Shown piece after piece: positions 9,985 to 21,191 of a stretch of DNA of 64,000 bases. The stretch is from Hsuehochloa calcarea (taxonomy: Eukaryota; Streptophyta; Magnoliopsida; Poales; Poaceae). The position numbers and the translations under genes are program-made. The stretch's first letter is position 1; each line of letters starts with the position of its first letter. The DNA lies in assembly GCA_036346395.1 (NCBI GenBank), contig CM070594.1, forward strand, positions 19,315,385-19,379,384. Reading direction: 5' to 3'. The notes below the pieces were generated by a model that had not been told where the DNA came from, ran no database searches, and saw only the letters and a program-made list of their open reading frames with translations.

Positions 9985-12446
9985 TGCGACGACACGTGTT
10001 GCTACAAGCGTACAAAGCTTGGAAGAATTTCAATAGCATGCTTGTAAAAAATACATGGAGATGTATTTGTTCTTGGATGAGTACTGGCAAGACTTTGTCG
10101 CGAAGAAGATGAGATATCATTTTAGGAGTGAAAGTGCGGCTCACAGGGCACTCTTGGCAAAAAACACGCATCCCCACAGAATCAGCACCGCTGGGTATAC
10201 GGGTAAAATCCCGCAATGGAAGAATCTGGACTAGCAGGCAAACCATTCAGATGCCTCCCCGCCATTTGTCGGGATCTCTGATGAGCGCGCCTGAAACTGG
10301 CTGAGAGTGACATCATCTGCCCTATAAGATCCAAACCCCACAAACGAGGAAGTGTCCCAGTGCATGGTAAGATATCGAGCTACATAGTTTGTAATTAGTC
10401 CATAACTTCATAGGAAGTGAAATGACATGTCAGGCTATTGCAGGAAGTGCAGAGTGAACAATCTTCCCTAGGCTCATTCTAAGCAGTCAGGGAGAGAGAT
10501 ATACTCTCCACGGCCCTAGGAAGCAATGAGCACCCGGGTCGCGCGAGAGACCTTGGTCTTTATGTTTCATAGAAATATGGATTCCGAGAGAACCCCCAAG
10601 CATACTGGAGTAGGAAGAGAGCCAAAGCCGAGCGTGATGCACGACGAGAGGAGATTCATGAATCCCTCAGAGATGAGATTACTGAATTCCTCAGAAATGA
10701 GATCAATGATCGTATCAGCGATGAGATACGACGGTATATAGAGAGCATTGAGGAAAGGCTTAGGAAAAATCAGTTACAAACTCCTGCCCCTACTGTGCTA
10801 GCCAGCCCCCAAACCTTCCGAGTAGCCGCGCGTCCAACCCTACCCCAAAAGGTGACAACAGATTTCCTGTCGATGACATACTGGTAATAATTATTATATC
10901 TGGAATACTCGATCCATTGATAGGCCTATTGCGGTAGCTAATTTTGTATCATTATGTAAATGGCTACGAAGTGCATGCTCCAAGTGAAATATGCCTCCGT
11001 TGCCCTAGATACTGCTATGGGCCAGTGTATCCATCCAGTCGTGTGGCTTTGGTGCAGAGTGTAAATCTAGCACCGGGTTTCGTAAAAGTGAATGTGGACA
11101 GTGTTCATGCCAATTTCGCGGTGGTCCCGCTGCAAATTCCCCCAATCAACGAGGTCGTGACTCTAGGGTAAGCTATTGGAACATTCATCCAGTGCCCCAA
11201 GAGGGACATCTGCCTAGAGCTACCTGCTCTGGTGTCAACTTCACGGGAATGTCCTCCAACGGTGTCAAGTCCACGGGAGCTACCTGCACCGATGCAGCAA
11301 GGGCCCGGTGCATCAGATGCATCTACACCTCATGCCCGGTCGACTCTCGTGAAGTCGACCTCTAAAAAGTGAGGAACCAAGGGCAAATTGAAGACGGTTG
11401 ACTCCTGTTTTGATATCATCTTTTTGCCATTGGCCTAGAAATTCGTGCTAGGCGAGCTGTTGGTCGAGAGGTAGAGCGCCACCCTACCCTAGGATTGGCT
11501 TGCACGTGATTGAATATATGGTACATGGAACATGCCAACAAGACGAATAGACAACGACGCTCGGGTGTCAACATCAAGTTCAAGAAGGATCATCTTAACC
11601 ACGTGGTTCAAGACCGTGTCTTCACGGTGACGTTCGAGGACTTGTTCTTTCTCTTCAACTTCGACACCCTCGACACCTCACTCATGCGATGATGGACACT
11701 GTAAGTGTGTATAATCATAGTCAACGTTCGTATAATACTGATAAATGTTGTTATATATAACTCCTTGCTTCTATGTGTAGACACACACACACACAAGAGT
11801 TCTGAAGCCGAATTAACAAATTCACCGGTAGGTTTCCTTGACCCACACTTGGTCTCCTTGTAAACCATAAAGGAGAATGCAAAATTCATCGAGAATTACA
11901 TGGCAAAGTCATTGTTGGCCCACCACGACAAGGAATTGGTACTTCTGCTCTACAACCAAGAGTAAGTGCTGCACTAGTGGTTATACTTGTTTATTCGTTC
12001 TTTATAAGCAACACGAACTTAGGTTTAATGACCATGGCGACATACCTATGTATGTTCCACTGTATTCTAATTGTAATTATACCAACACAAAACAAGGTAA
12101 TATACCTAGATTCCCTAAAGAGGATCGCATACGACTTCACAATTGTCCGACAATTAATCGCCGAGTAAGCACATTTCCTCCATATTTAACTCTATTGTAG
12201 TATTTCCCTCCTTTGTAATGGCTAAGTCTAACTTCTTGGAATCACGTAGGTCGTTCGCCGTATACTTTGCTAAAGGAGGGAAATGCAAGGGAAGGATCCT
12301 GCAACACGATCTAAAATTTTCGGTATTCGCTAGTACACATTAATCATATATAATACTTCGTAGTAATGCCCCTCGAACTAACCAATTCTATTTTTGCATT
12401 GCCACAAGCAGCCATCGCCCTGCTGAAAGATCTAGACCCGCCATTA
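9985..12446 (+). pseudogene. CACTA (En/Spm) transposon ORF remnant with start of an Ulp1-like protease domain
   Basis: Patches of coding similarity run along the plus strand in changing frames. About 10046-10330 reads like the Lys/His-rich segment of plant CACTA second ORFs (HRALLAKNTHPHRISTAGY, then ISDERA). About 10600-10850 has a charged helical stretch (ERDARREEIHESLRDEI, YIESIEERLRKNQ). About 11060-11190 gives HANFAVVPLQIPPINEVVTLG. About 11510-11692 gives a phrase ending VTFEDLFFLFNFDTLDTSLMR, and about 12070-12165 gives NKVIYLDSLK. The last two are typical of the C48/Ulp1 peptidase tail of grass CACTA proteins. Many stops interrupt it, and no CACTA terminal repeat was found. Assignment rests on recalled family patterns. 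Confidence 0.6.
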
Positions 12447-13542
12447 TGAGTTAATGGAGTGTTTTGGTGATTAATGATAAATCTAATTGTGAGACTAACT
12501 CTCTTATTTAGTATTATCATGTGTAGTTTCATTTGGATATAAAGGTGAAATTCAACGATGTATGCATTCGACTATATAATGTTGCATTCATCGGATCCAA
12601 AATTAGTTGGCGGTCTGACCAGCCGAAGGCCCCAACGACTAGTTTTATAGCCGTTGGAGCACGGGAGGTCCGACCGGCCATTAGTTGGCGGTCAGACCGA
12701 CCCTGTGCAGATTTGAGGGAATCTTTCCCCCAACGGCTAGTTTTTGTGTGTAGCCTATAAATACCCACCTTGGCCGGTTGAGGATGGTTGTTACTGCCAT
12801 TGTAAAGTGTTCTAGTGTTGTTAGACACTCTATTGAGCTAAGAGCAAGCATCTCCTTTCTTTTGTGCATGTGTTGCACTTAGTGAGATTTGAGAGCAAAC
12901 CCTAAGTGCATGTGTTGCCTTAGGTAGTTGATTGTGTATCCACTTGAGCGTTGACACTTGATTAGTTCAAGTGAAAGTTGAGTCTTGTTACTTTTGGTGT
13001 TTGCCGACCCTAGACGGCGTGGAGGTGTCGTGCCCGGTGATCTTCTCAAGAAGCTTGTGAGAAGGCCCAACGTGTTGTGAGTGGTTTGGTGCTCGCCATC
13101 TCCGGAGTGGAGGAAGAGCAACCCTAGTGAAGCGTGGTGTTGGTTCGAGTTGGAACCGGTCCAAGTGTTGGACTTACCTCGGAGGTGTTGGCTTAATTAG
13201 CGGAGCCGGTCCAACGTGATTGGACTTACCTCAACGTGGATTAGGGGACGGGCAAGTCTCTGAACACCACGGTAAAACATAATCGTATCATCTTGTTTTT
13301 ACTTGTGCTTTACTTTAAGCAATTTACATTACATGCTTTAATTGCTTATATATCATTGTGTGATTGCTCTCATTGTATTGTGTTCATTTTGTTGGTGCAC
13401 TTAGTTGAGCCTAGTTGATTTAGGTTTTAATTGTGCAAAACTAATTCGTTATTAGCTTCTGCATTATATATTAGTTTTAGCGCGAAAGAATTTTTAAAAC
13501 CGCCTATTCACCCCCCCTCTAGTCGGCCACCTCGATCTTACA
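12447..13542 (+). repeat. Solo LTR of a second Sirevirus-type family (about 1.1 kb)
   Basis: It begins TGAGTTAATGG and ends GATCTTACA. The typical terminal motif CACCCCCCCTCTAGTCGG is at about 13509-13526. A TATA box (TATAAATA, 12756-12763) and three GGTCNGACC near-palindromes (about 12610-12700) match the organisation of Sirevirus LTRs, although the sequence differs from A and B. No internal region or second LTR is adjacent, so this looks like the product of LTR-LTR recombination. The CACTA protease reading stops at its left edge and resumes at its right edge. I could not find a clean 5-bp target duplication, so the ends are good to about 10 bases. Confidence 0.75.
12756..12763 (+). promoter_or_regulatory. 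TATA box in the solo LTR
   Basis: TATAAATA lies about 310 bp into the LTR and about 60 bp after the last GGTCNGACC site. The same order (near-palindromes, then TATA) occurs in the Sirevirus A and B LTRs. Confidence 0.6.
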
Positions 13543-13815
13543 CCTGCAATACTGTGGATACTATGCTTGCCACAACATGGAACTACTCGTCGGTTCCGCG
13601 ATGACCAATGATCCTCAGGATTGCCTATCTTGCAATAATTACTTTATACTTATCAATTTATATATGTACGAATTTAATCTTCCAAGCGACAGGTTGTGAG
13701 CATCGCTACAACTGCGTTGGAATAGGGCCGACTTATAAGCATTCCAGGACAGTTTGCGCTATTCTTGAACCGTGAGGTCATAAATCCAGATGAAAAATTT
13801 CACAATATAGATTGA
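13543..13815 (+). pseudogene. C-terminal end of the CACTA Ulp1-like protease
   Basis: Reading resumes right after the solo LTR with QYCGYYACHNMELLVGS, which matches the Q-x-CGYYVC active-site block of plant transposon Ulp1 (C48) peptidases, the Cys being the nucleophile. About 13700-13800 gives LRWNRADL and, in another frame, FLNREVINPDEKFH, the usual C-terminal tail of these proteins. The peptidase is therefore split by the solo LTR between its Asp block (about 12100) and its Cys block. Stops and frame changes are present, so the gene is dead. Confidence 0.6.
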
Positions 13816-15924
13816 ACTTGATTGAAATAAGATTGAACTTAATGGTACATGTGTGTAAATTTGCATGAATGGTTAATTTTAGTCAATTGATTGTAAATTG
13901 GATGTGTTTGTTTCTGAAATGAATATGATTTGAATGCGAAAACCTCATGTCATTACTCTGCGATAATATTTTTAAACCGTCCGCGAAGAGCTTTACTGCA
14001 ACAGTGAAGCCACCACTCCAGCTTGGGAATGCTCCGATATAACCCACAATTAATGGTGCCTGACCCCCTCCATGCATACCTGCCGTATATACTTTAACAT
14101 GGGGCATCGGGGCTGAATTAGTGTCACCGTTTAATTTCTTGCATCAAATTCTCATATGTCCTGAGAACATTATATGTTGACAGTATACCTAAGTTCAGAC
14201 CCCGTTTATTTGGAACGCTCGATTTTTTTCTCTGATGATTCCTACATGAATTAAACCTGTTTTCGTAAAATTCCGTTCGAAGCATGCCCATATTAGTTTC
14301 CGCTAGATCACTGTGTGCTAAAGACGCGAGAAGGTAGTAGCATGCGTGGTGCACCATACAACAAACGTCTTGCATCATATCTTGGCACAGCCACGGTACG
14401 TACAGTACCTTTTGTGTCAAGCAATTAGTCTCGTCTTTTCTTCTTTCTTTCTTTTTCTTCTCTAGAATACGAGTCTCGTCTTAATTAGCCGGGACAAACA
14501 TTAAACTGTAAGAAGGTTTTAGTCGACGATTTCAAACATTGTAGCGATCGCTTCTGTTATTAAAGACGTTAAGTTGTAACTGTTTCAATTCGAGTGTTGC
14601 TCGTCAGTGCACATCAGCGTTTGATGATATGTCCACGCGAAGTTAGCTTGCTTAACTTGTCGGTTATATTACAGTACCTAGCTATCCACTACGTGCTATT
14701 GTGCTATTGTTCGTGTAAAGACGTACGTGAGCAAGTGAAAAGGTAGTTAATTAAAGTGCACGCATGTACATCGATCGATCAAATATATTTGATGCCATGT
14801 CCATGCGAAGTTAGTTAACTCTGGCTAGCTAGCTCCTTCCATAGCTTTGCTTGTTGCTTCGTCCGGTTGTTATGCTAGCAGATAGGTAGCTTTAATTTTG
14901 TCCCGTCGTTTCACTTGCACGTACGTGCCTGTCTATTGTCCTTGTACATCATCAATACATGCATGCCATATACGAAGACCTAAGGCAAAGAATCTGTTAC
15001 TAAATCGATACTGTTTTTTTTTTTTTGAAGATCATTACTTGATGAGACACTTGATACTGTTATGCTACCTAACCACGTACTAATCATACGGTACTTTCGA
15101 TAATTCTGCCTCACCTAGAGTTGATAGGGCATGCTACTGTATATGCTAGCTAGGTGCCAAATATAACAGAGAAAATGATGTACATGTTGAAGTATATATT
15201 CTCTGCAGCAGTTGATGACACGGGGCCCATTTTGGCAAGCGTGATTGGTCACTGGATTAACTAAATACAGTTATTGGAAAACCAGTATAACCTACCCGGG
15301 ACCTAAGATTCGTAGTCCAGCCAATAAGACATCAATTAATTTTCATGTATGTTTTTGACCGGATTTTCAACATGGAATGATTATCTACTTGAGTTAATTT
15401 TTGCCCGAGCTCGCTCATTTCGTTTGCTAAGTAACACTTCAGAGATGAAGGGAGTTGAGAAATAACATGACCAATGTCTCACTAGCTATACGTACTGAAC
15501 ATTGGATATTATTACGCACCTTGCGTATCTTTGTACGTAGTTACACTGAACGTTTTTAAAATTTTCCCAAACTTAAAGGCATGCGCGCTCTTGCCTGTTA
15601 TTCCTTCCTAGAAAAATTAGGCCAGAAAATCAGTAGACTCAAGTTCGGCAGGCAGGCATCCAGCTAACCAAAACACATCATGATCGAACTGCTTCGAGCA
15701 TGACTGCATACTAATGTCAGTCTTTTCTAACTTTCGTGCGAGTCGTAATGCATACAACGGCTTCTTTTTTTTCTCCAAGCACAGTGTTCAACAATATATC
15801 AAATTCCACGGGCTTGCCTAATCACATAACCACTTGATTAGGTTTAATTTTTGAGAGCACCTAGCTAGCTCTAGCTCAGTTTAAGCACACCTGTCCGTCC
15901 TGCCCTGCGCCAACTCAATCACGC
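13816..15924. other. Intergenic stretch without recognised genes
   Basis: No ORF here has recognisable similarity. A duplicated phrase containing ATGTCCACGCGAAGTTAG (near 14630) and ATGTCCATGCGAAGTTAG (near 14798) suggests an old 169-bp offset duplication. A T/C-rich tract lies at 14431-14462 and a T run near 15009. AT-rich, with many CTAGCTAG runs. Confidence 0.5.
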
Positions 15925-16180
15925 TATTGAGTTTCATACATCAATCATTGCTCTTAAAAGTCTAAGTTAACGAGAAAATACAGACAATTTACTTGTATTT
16001 CAATACTCTCTCTTACGTGTGGGTGTGGAATAGAAGTTAACTGTAATTATTTTTTCTAATTGTGTCATCTGGGTTCTGAACTCAAAATCTCTGAACTCTG
16101 ATACTATATTAAATTACATGCATCAATCGTTATATCCAAAAGCTTAACTTGATAAAGAATAAGGACAATTCACTTGCAAG
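15925..16180 (-). mobile_element. TRIM-like mini LTR element, degenerate copy
   Basis: Two imperfect direct repeats of about 80 bp (15925-16006 and 16104-16180) flank a short centre of about 97 bp. On the minus strand the centre begins next to the right repeat with a sequence resembling the initiator-Met primer site (plus strand CTCTGATACTATATT). The same architecture and sequence occur at 23315-23592. Size and structure fit terminal-repeat retrotransposons in miniature (TRIM/SMART). No coding capacity. Confidence 0.55.
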
Positions 16181-16198
16181 CAAGCAAACAAAGTATGC

Positions 16199-16225
16199 TA
16201 TATATATATATATACACACACACAC
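16199..16225. repeat. (TA)n(CA)n microsatellite
   Basis: A run of TA dinucleotides passes directly into CA dinucleotides just after the TRIM-like copy. Confidence 0.9.
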
Positions 16226-17130
16226 GGAAAACATCATTCCACGGTGGAGACGTCAGCATGATCTCTATAATTAAGATGGGTAAAGGAGGTTGATACCCAA
16301 CGTACTGTGCATGCGTTGCGCTGTGGATGAGGCAGGCTGACGTCATGCATATGTTGGCAGAAATAGGCCGGCGAAGAGAAAACGAATAGATCGACGGAGA
16401 CGTGTGGTTGGCAAGGGATGGGATCCCGTCTCCCGCAATCGTAGAACACCTATATTTTTATGTAGTAACAACTGTCCTTTGAGAAGGGCACTTGACCTGA
16501 TCACATCTTAACTTGGATGCTTAGCTGACTAGCTAGTACTAATTAGCTAGTCCACAAATTAAATGTATCTTATTTCTTTTTCTCTCCTCTGTTCAGCCCA
16601 TGCATATATATGCACCTCTGTTAATATATATGTGGATCGATGTCACGTTAAGATAAAATTGTATACTCAGTTAGCGACCTGTTGTACGTGCATGGCCCCG
16701 CCCAGAAAATTGATCGAACAATCTACCAAACAGGATCATGAAACATGTACTGTAGATATTCGTGTGGTCGTTTTCCTACGCGATGTTGATGGATCGACGC
16801 GTGCGTGCATCCCACTCCAAGGTCGAAACTCTTGCATCTGCGTGTACTTGGATGATCGGGATCATTAATTAGTTCGCTGGGCTAGCTCTGATCGATCGAG
16901 CTGATCTGCCTACCCTGTGTCCTTTGTCCATCGGCATGCAATGGCAGCTAGTTAGCATCGATCCTTCGCATTGCCATCCTTGGATAGGTGTAGGACGCTT
17001 TGAGAGATGATACTTCGTTCTCTGGTTACAGGGTGCTGTTTAAAACTCCACCGTGAGTAGCCACTTAATTAGTAAACGCGCGCTGCGGTAACTTGTATGT
17101 ATTTAGCGATTAATGCATCATCGTCGTGAT
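16226..17130. other. Intergenic stretch, nothing recognised
   Basis: Short ORFs up to about 100 codons exist on both strands but show no family motif, and base composition does not favour any of them. No repeat structure seen. Confidence 0.5.
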
Positions 17131-18938
17131 TGAAGAGTTTTTGGCTCACATGGTAATGATGTCGGGTGTAATAGCAACTTTAACCCTCTCCGACCGTAAT
17201 ACTAAAAATAACAACACGGAGCTGCCGGTGGCCGATACCTAGCTAAGTCCAGTCCCGGGGTGGCGGTCCACATGTTAAATCCGGGCTCCGGGCACGGACC
17301 AGGCTAGTCCGGCTCCTAGGGGCACAGACGAGGCGAAGTTCATCCCCCCAGAGGCATGGCCTCACTCGGACGAGGGTTTCAAAATTTGGTGCACAATGTT
17401 TTAATACTATTTAAAACACTACATAATACTATTTAAAATTTTAAAAAACACCTTTTTCTTTGAATTTTTCTTCTTGTTTTTTTACCTCGCACTCGCAACT
17501 TCAACTATATTATCACATGTACCACAAAAAAAATTCCACAATTTTTTTCATGTGAAATCACGACACAACACAGCACACGCAGCTTCAAACCTAGGTGTCA
17601 ATCGTCGCCATCGCCACCCTTCGCTGCCCTCAGTGGCTCGATGAGTTGATGGACGGTGCATGCGAAACACTATTTGACGAGGCGGCGGCGGTGAGCAGTA
17701 GTACACCATCACCCGTCGTGGCGGTAGGCAGTAGTACACCATCACCAGCGCGGCGGCCGGTAGTAGTACACCATCGCCGGCTACGGCTTCGGGTAGTAGT
17801 ACACCACCGTTGGATGTGGCAGCGGAGGGTGAATGTGCACCCCTGCTTGTTGCGGGAGTGCGGCACCCTTCCGCCGCCCTTGGTGTCTCGGTGAGTCAAT
17901 GGATGGTAGTGGTTTGGTGCCCTTGCTTCTAGAGTTAGGTTGTCGCCTATTTGCTCGCGTCAACGTCGCAATCTCACTCTCGCACATTCATACATGAGTC
18001 GAAGGGTATGGTTACGGTATTATATGAAGCATTTCTCTCAGTTGGTTCATAGATATGCTTATCTAGCCTATGGTACAGTAGAATATTAAAAATATCATCC
18101 ACATTAAACTGATAAATTAACAAAAACTGTACCAAATCCGACACCAAGCATGTCTGATTTTCTATACCTTATGCCAGATTTTCAAATTAATAAAGAATGT
18201 ATCAAATCCAACACGTTCTTTCCTTTTCTGTATGATTTTCTATGTATTATCACATGTACCAAATCCAACACCAAGCAAGGGAAGGGGTGCACGCGCTCCC
18301 ACACCAAGCATGGGTGCACATGCACCCCTGCCGCCGCGGCCAATGACGGTGTACTACTGCCCGCCGCCGCTGCCTCATTAAATGGTGTTTTGTATGCACT
18401 ATCCATCAACTCACTGAGCCACCGAGGACAACGAATGGTGGAGATGGAGACAGTTGACACCCAAGTTTGAAGCTACGTGTGCTATGTCGTGCCATGATTT
18501 CATGCAAAAATATTTGTGGAATATTTTTTGTGGTACATGTGATAATACATTTGAAGCTGCGAGTGTGAGTTAAAAAAAAAGAAAAAAAATATTTTTTAAG
18601 TGTTAAATAGTGTTTAAATAGTCTTAAATAGTATCAAAACACTATACACCAAAATTTGAAACCCTAGCCCGAGTGAGGACCACCCTCAACTGGGTGAGGT
18701 CCATGCCCCTAGTGCCGGACTAGCCTGGTCCGTGCCCCAGTGGCCCGGATTTAACACGTGGCGCATGGGGGGAGTCCGGCCCCTTAGGGCAGGGTGGAGG
18801 GGGAGTACACCCCCTGGGGATTGGACTTAGCTAGGTGTCGATCACCCGCAACTCAGTGGTGCCATTTTTGGTATTATGGCTAGGAGAGGGCTGAAGTTGC
18901 TATTACGTCTGGCAATAGTGCCATATGAGCTAAAAGCT
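17131..18938. repeat. Long inverted repeat (foldback or Mutator-like), arms about 0.7 kb
   Basis: The left arm (about 17131-17889) and right arm (about 18268-18938) are imperfect reverse complements. Matching pairs include CCTAGCTAAGTCC near 17246 with GGACTTAGCTAGG near 18825, and TAATAGCAACTT near 17169 with its complement near 18895. The spacer is about 378 bp. Long terminal inverted repeats without a transposase suggest a non-autonomous Mutator-like or foldback element. No clear 9-bp target duplication was found. Each arm holds a short mirrored ORF (17595-17894 plus, 18182-18460 minus) beginning with similar residues; I do not regard either as a gene. Confidence 0.7.
17695..17810. repeat. 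Minisatellite inside the left arm
   Basis: The phrase AGTAGTACACCA occurs four times at roughly 32-base intervals, separated by GC-rich linkers. The opposite arm holds only one copy near 18345. Confidence 0.75.
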
Positions 18939-19250
18939 TGTGATTGAGTAGTAGTGCTACATGTAGCAGCCTCGTGGTGACTTGTTTGCTCTCGAGAAGA
19001 TGGAGAGGAAAGAATACGGTAGGATAGGATGGTGTTTGTGCAACCACCAAGAGGCCCATTGGCACACAATAGGTGTAACGTATTACTAACCTTAAAGGCC
19101 GGTGGAAAGGAGCTCCTCCTACACGTTACATTTCGCCTAAAAAATTAGGCCTTCGGATAGTTGACAGACGGCCGCGATCTCGTGGAGAGCCCCTAGCCAC
19201 CCAACCGTGCCGGCCACATCATTGAAGATCGTTCGGCCATCACATCCTCA
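18939..19250. other. Spacer, nothing recognised
   Basis: No ORF or repeat of note between the inverted repeat and the pyrimidine-rich region. Confidence 0.4.
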
Positions 19251-20209
19251 TTGGACGGCCGCTATCACGTGAGTAGAAACCCTAATCCCACCCTCCTCTT
19301 CCAACCCGTCTCCTCGTCCACTCTATCCTGCAGTGCTACTCCTTACCTCGCTCCCTTTCCCCTCCGCCTCCGCCTCCCCTTCCTCTCCCTCCTCCATCGC
19401 TCTACTCTACCAGCGCAGCCACTCCCTCCGTCTTCCTCCCTCGCCGCCCTCTCCGTCTTCCTCCCTTGTCGCCCCCTCGATCTCCCTCCCTGGCCACCGC
19501 CTCGGTGCCTCCCCTCCCGTCCATCCATTCTCCATTTCCCTTTGCCACCCCTCTCCACCAGCATCGCCGCTCCTCGATCCCCAGCCATCGCATCGGTGCC
19601 TCCCCTTCCTCTCCCTCCTTCATCACCCTCCTCCTCCAGCACTACCTCTATGTCCCTCTTCCTCCCCCACCGACCCCTCGATCTCTCTCCCCGGCCACTG
19701 CCTCTGCACCTCCCCTCTCATCCATCCCCTCTCCTTTCCCCTCCGTCGCCCCTCTCCACCAGTGTCGTTGCTCCGTCCCTCTTCCTCCCCCGCCGCCCCA
19801 TCGATCTTCATTCCCGTCCACCGCGGACCCTCCTCCCCGACTACGTTGGCGCCCCGTCCTCCCCGATTGCGTTGGCGCGTCGTCCTCCCCAGGTGCACCG
19901 CGCGGACGCGTTACCGTCCGATTTGTACTCATCAACTATGTCACCCTTCTTCGTTCGCTCCCTCTGATCTGCTCGTTTCGTGCTCGCTCTTTGTCATCTT
20001 TTCCGCCACCCCTCTTGCTCCATTGTGGTTTCTATGACCGTCCCTTTGCTTGCCCCAACCTCTTCTTCTCCAATGGTGGTCGCTGTGGCACTCTAGCGAG
20101 CTCTCGTGGAACCATCGATGAGCCTCCATCTCAGGCCCGACGCCACCATGTTGTTACCCTGAGACCTCTCGCTTTCCTTAACCTAGGTGTCACCGTCGGT
20201 GATGCTTAA
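19251..20209 (+). other. Pyrimidine-rich region with overlapping Pro/Ser/Arg-rich ORFs
   Basis: All three plus frames stay open for 230-250 codons (19251-19967, 19333-20037, 19466-20209), and two minus frames are also partly open. This is what a C/T-biased sequence gives by chance and is not evidence of a protein. A unit of about 201 bp is tandemly repeated: the segment from 19475 recurs from 19676 and partly again near 19771. Because 201 is a multiple of three, open frames are propagated. It lies about 280 bp upstream of the exonuclease-like exons, so it could be leader or first-exon sequence of a chimeric (Pack-MULE-like) gene. That is speculation. Confidence 0.4.
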
Positions 20210-20487
20210 GGCGCCAGCCGGCCGTTGCTCTGACCGATTGCCCTCTCCCATCTTACGGTGCTGCCTCCCTGCCCCTCGCCCTCTCCACTTTATCCCATTC
20301 TGACATTCATTCTCTGTTCCATTCCCCTGATATTTTGTTTGTTATTTCTCACATCCATTGATATAAGATTCATCTTTTGGGAGGTTGTTGTAGGACATCC
20401 ATTGATAGCTATGAATAAAAAGGAAAAGGAAACAAAACTTACTTTGCCTTGGGTTTGATCATTCCATCACACATTCATACCCTTTAG
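20210..20487 (+). other. Link between pyrimidine-rich region and exon-like sequence
   Basis: Pyrimidine bias falls off near 20340 and the sequence becomes AT-rich, as expected for intron-like DNA. It ends in CCCTTTAG at 20480-20487, a good splice-acceptor context for the next feature. Nothing else seen. Confidence 0.35.
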
Positions 20488-21191
20488 TCCTTGGCATCTA
20501 TTAAAGCAGTGTCAATCAAAGCAATTGAGGTAAAAAAATAGCACATGTACATGTGATTGGCAGGATATTATTTATTAGCTCGTAATATTTAGTATTGTTA
20601 AATTATTAATTGTATCTGCAGGTTACAAGATCATGCAAAATTCATGCTTTTCATGTGAAATTCTATTCAAGACTATTTGACATTACTTTTATCATGATGT
20701 TTTGTCAATATTTCTATTCACGAATCGATCTCCGATTCTACCATTCATTGTTCATATCCTTTGTGTTTTTTATTAGCTACTGATGTATTAGTTATAGATC
20801 ATTGTTGTTCTGGTAATGAGGGAATAATAAATAATTGATACTTTGTTTGTCTTCAAAAATGAAACAATTAGGCAGTGACTTCAGTTAAGGTCATACTATC
20901 TCAGTATTTCTTAAATTTTGTACAAAAAATAGAAGAGATGAGGTGCTATCTAATAAAATAGGATATGCTCCCCTGGGGTCTAGGGAGGTCATGGTCCTTG
21001 ATTAGAATAAAGATATTGTGTAAGACCGAGGTGATTGGTGTTGGTTGTTAGTTATACTTGAAAATTTTCAAGTGATGGAGTTGTGGTTCGTGATATTTAA
21101 TATTGTTAAATCATTGATGTAGGTTCCAGATGTTGAAGCTGGTGATGTTATTGCCACACTAGCTGTCAACATTGTGTCGACATGTTACAAG
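20488..21191 (+). pseudogene. Fragment of a plant 5'-3' exonuclease (PIN/resolvase-like) gene, two exons
   Basis: Exon a (20488-20529) reads SLASIKAVSIKAIE after an AG acceptor and ends at a GT donor. Exon b (21123-21191) reads VPDVEAGDVIATLAVN and onward to CYK after AG and is followed by GT. Both are in the same phase and together match the segment of plant chloroplast/mitochondrial 5'-3' exonuclease family proteins containing IEVPGVEADDVIGTLA, where the acidic residues contribute to metal binding. Here the second acidic residue of the EADD block is Gly (EAGD), so catalysis would be doubtful. The intron is 593 bp. Neighbouring exons were not found, so this is a captured or decayed fragment, not a full gene. 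The match is from memory of the family. Confidence 0.6.

Noticed and set aside
12441..13550. Five-base target duplication around the solo LTR (shared GATCT seen at both sides)
   Set aside because: GATCT is not adjacent to TG and CA ends on either side; no clean duplication could be shown.
16563..16868. 101-codon plus-strand ORF as a small gene
   Set aside because: No domain, no promoter context that stands out, and an ordinary length for chance in this composition.
17595..18470. Mirrored ORFs in the arms of the inverted repeat as a captured gene
   Set aside because: They are similar only because the arms are. There is no recognisable domain, and the longer part is minisatellite-encoded Ser/Thr/Pro repeats.
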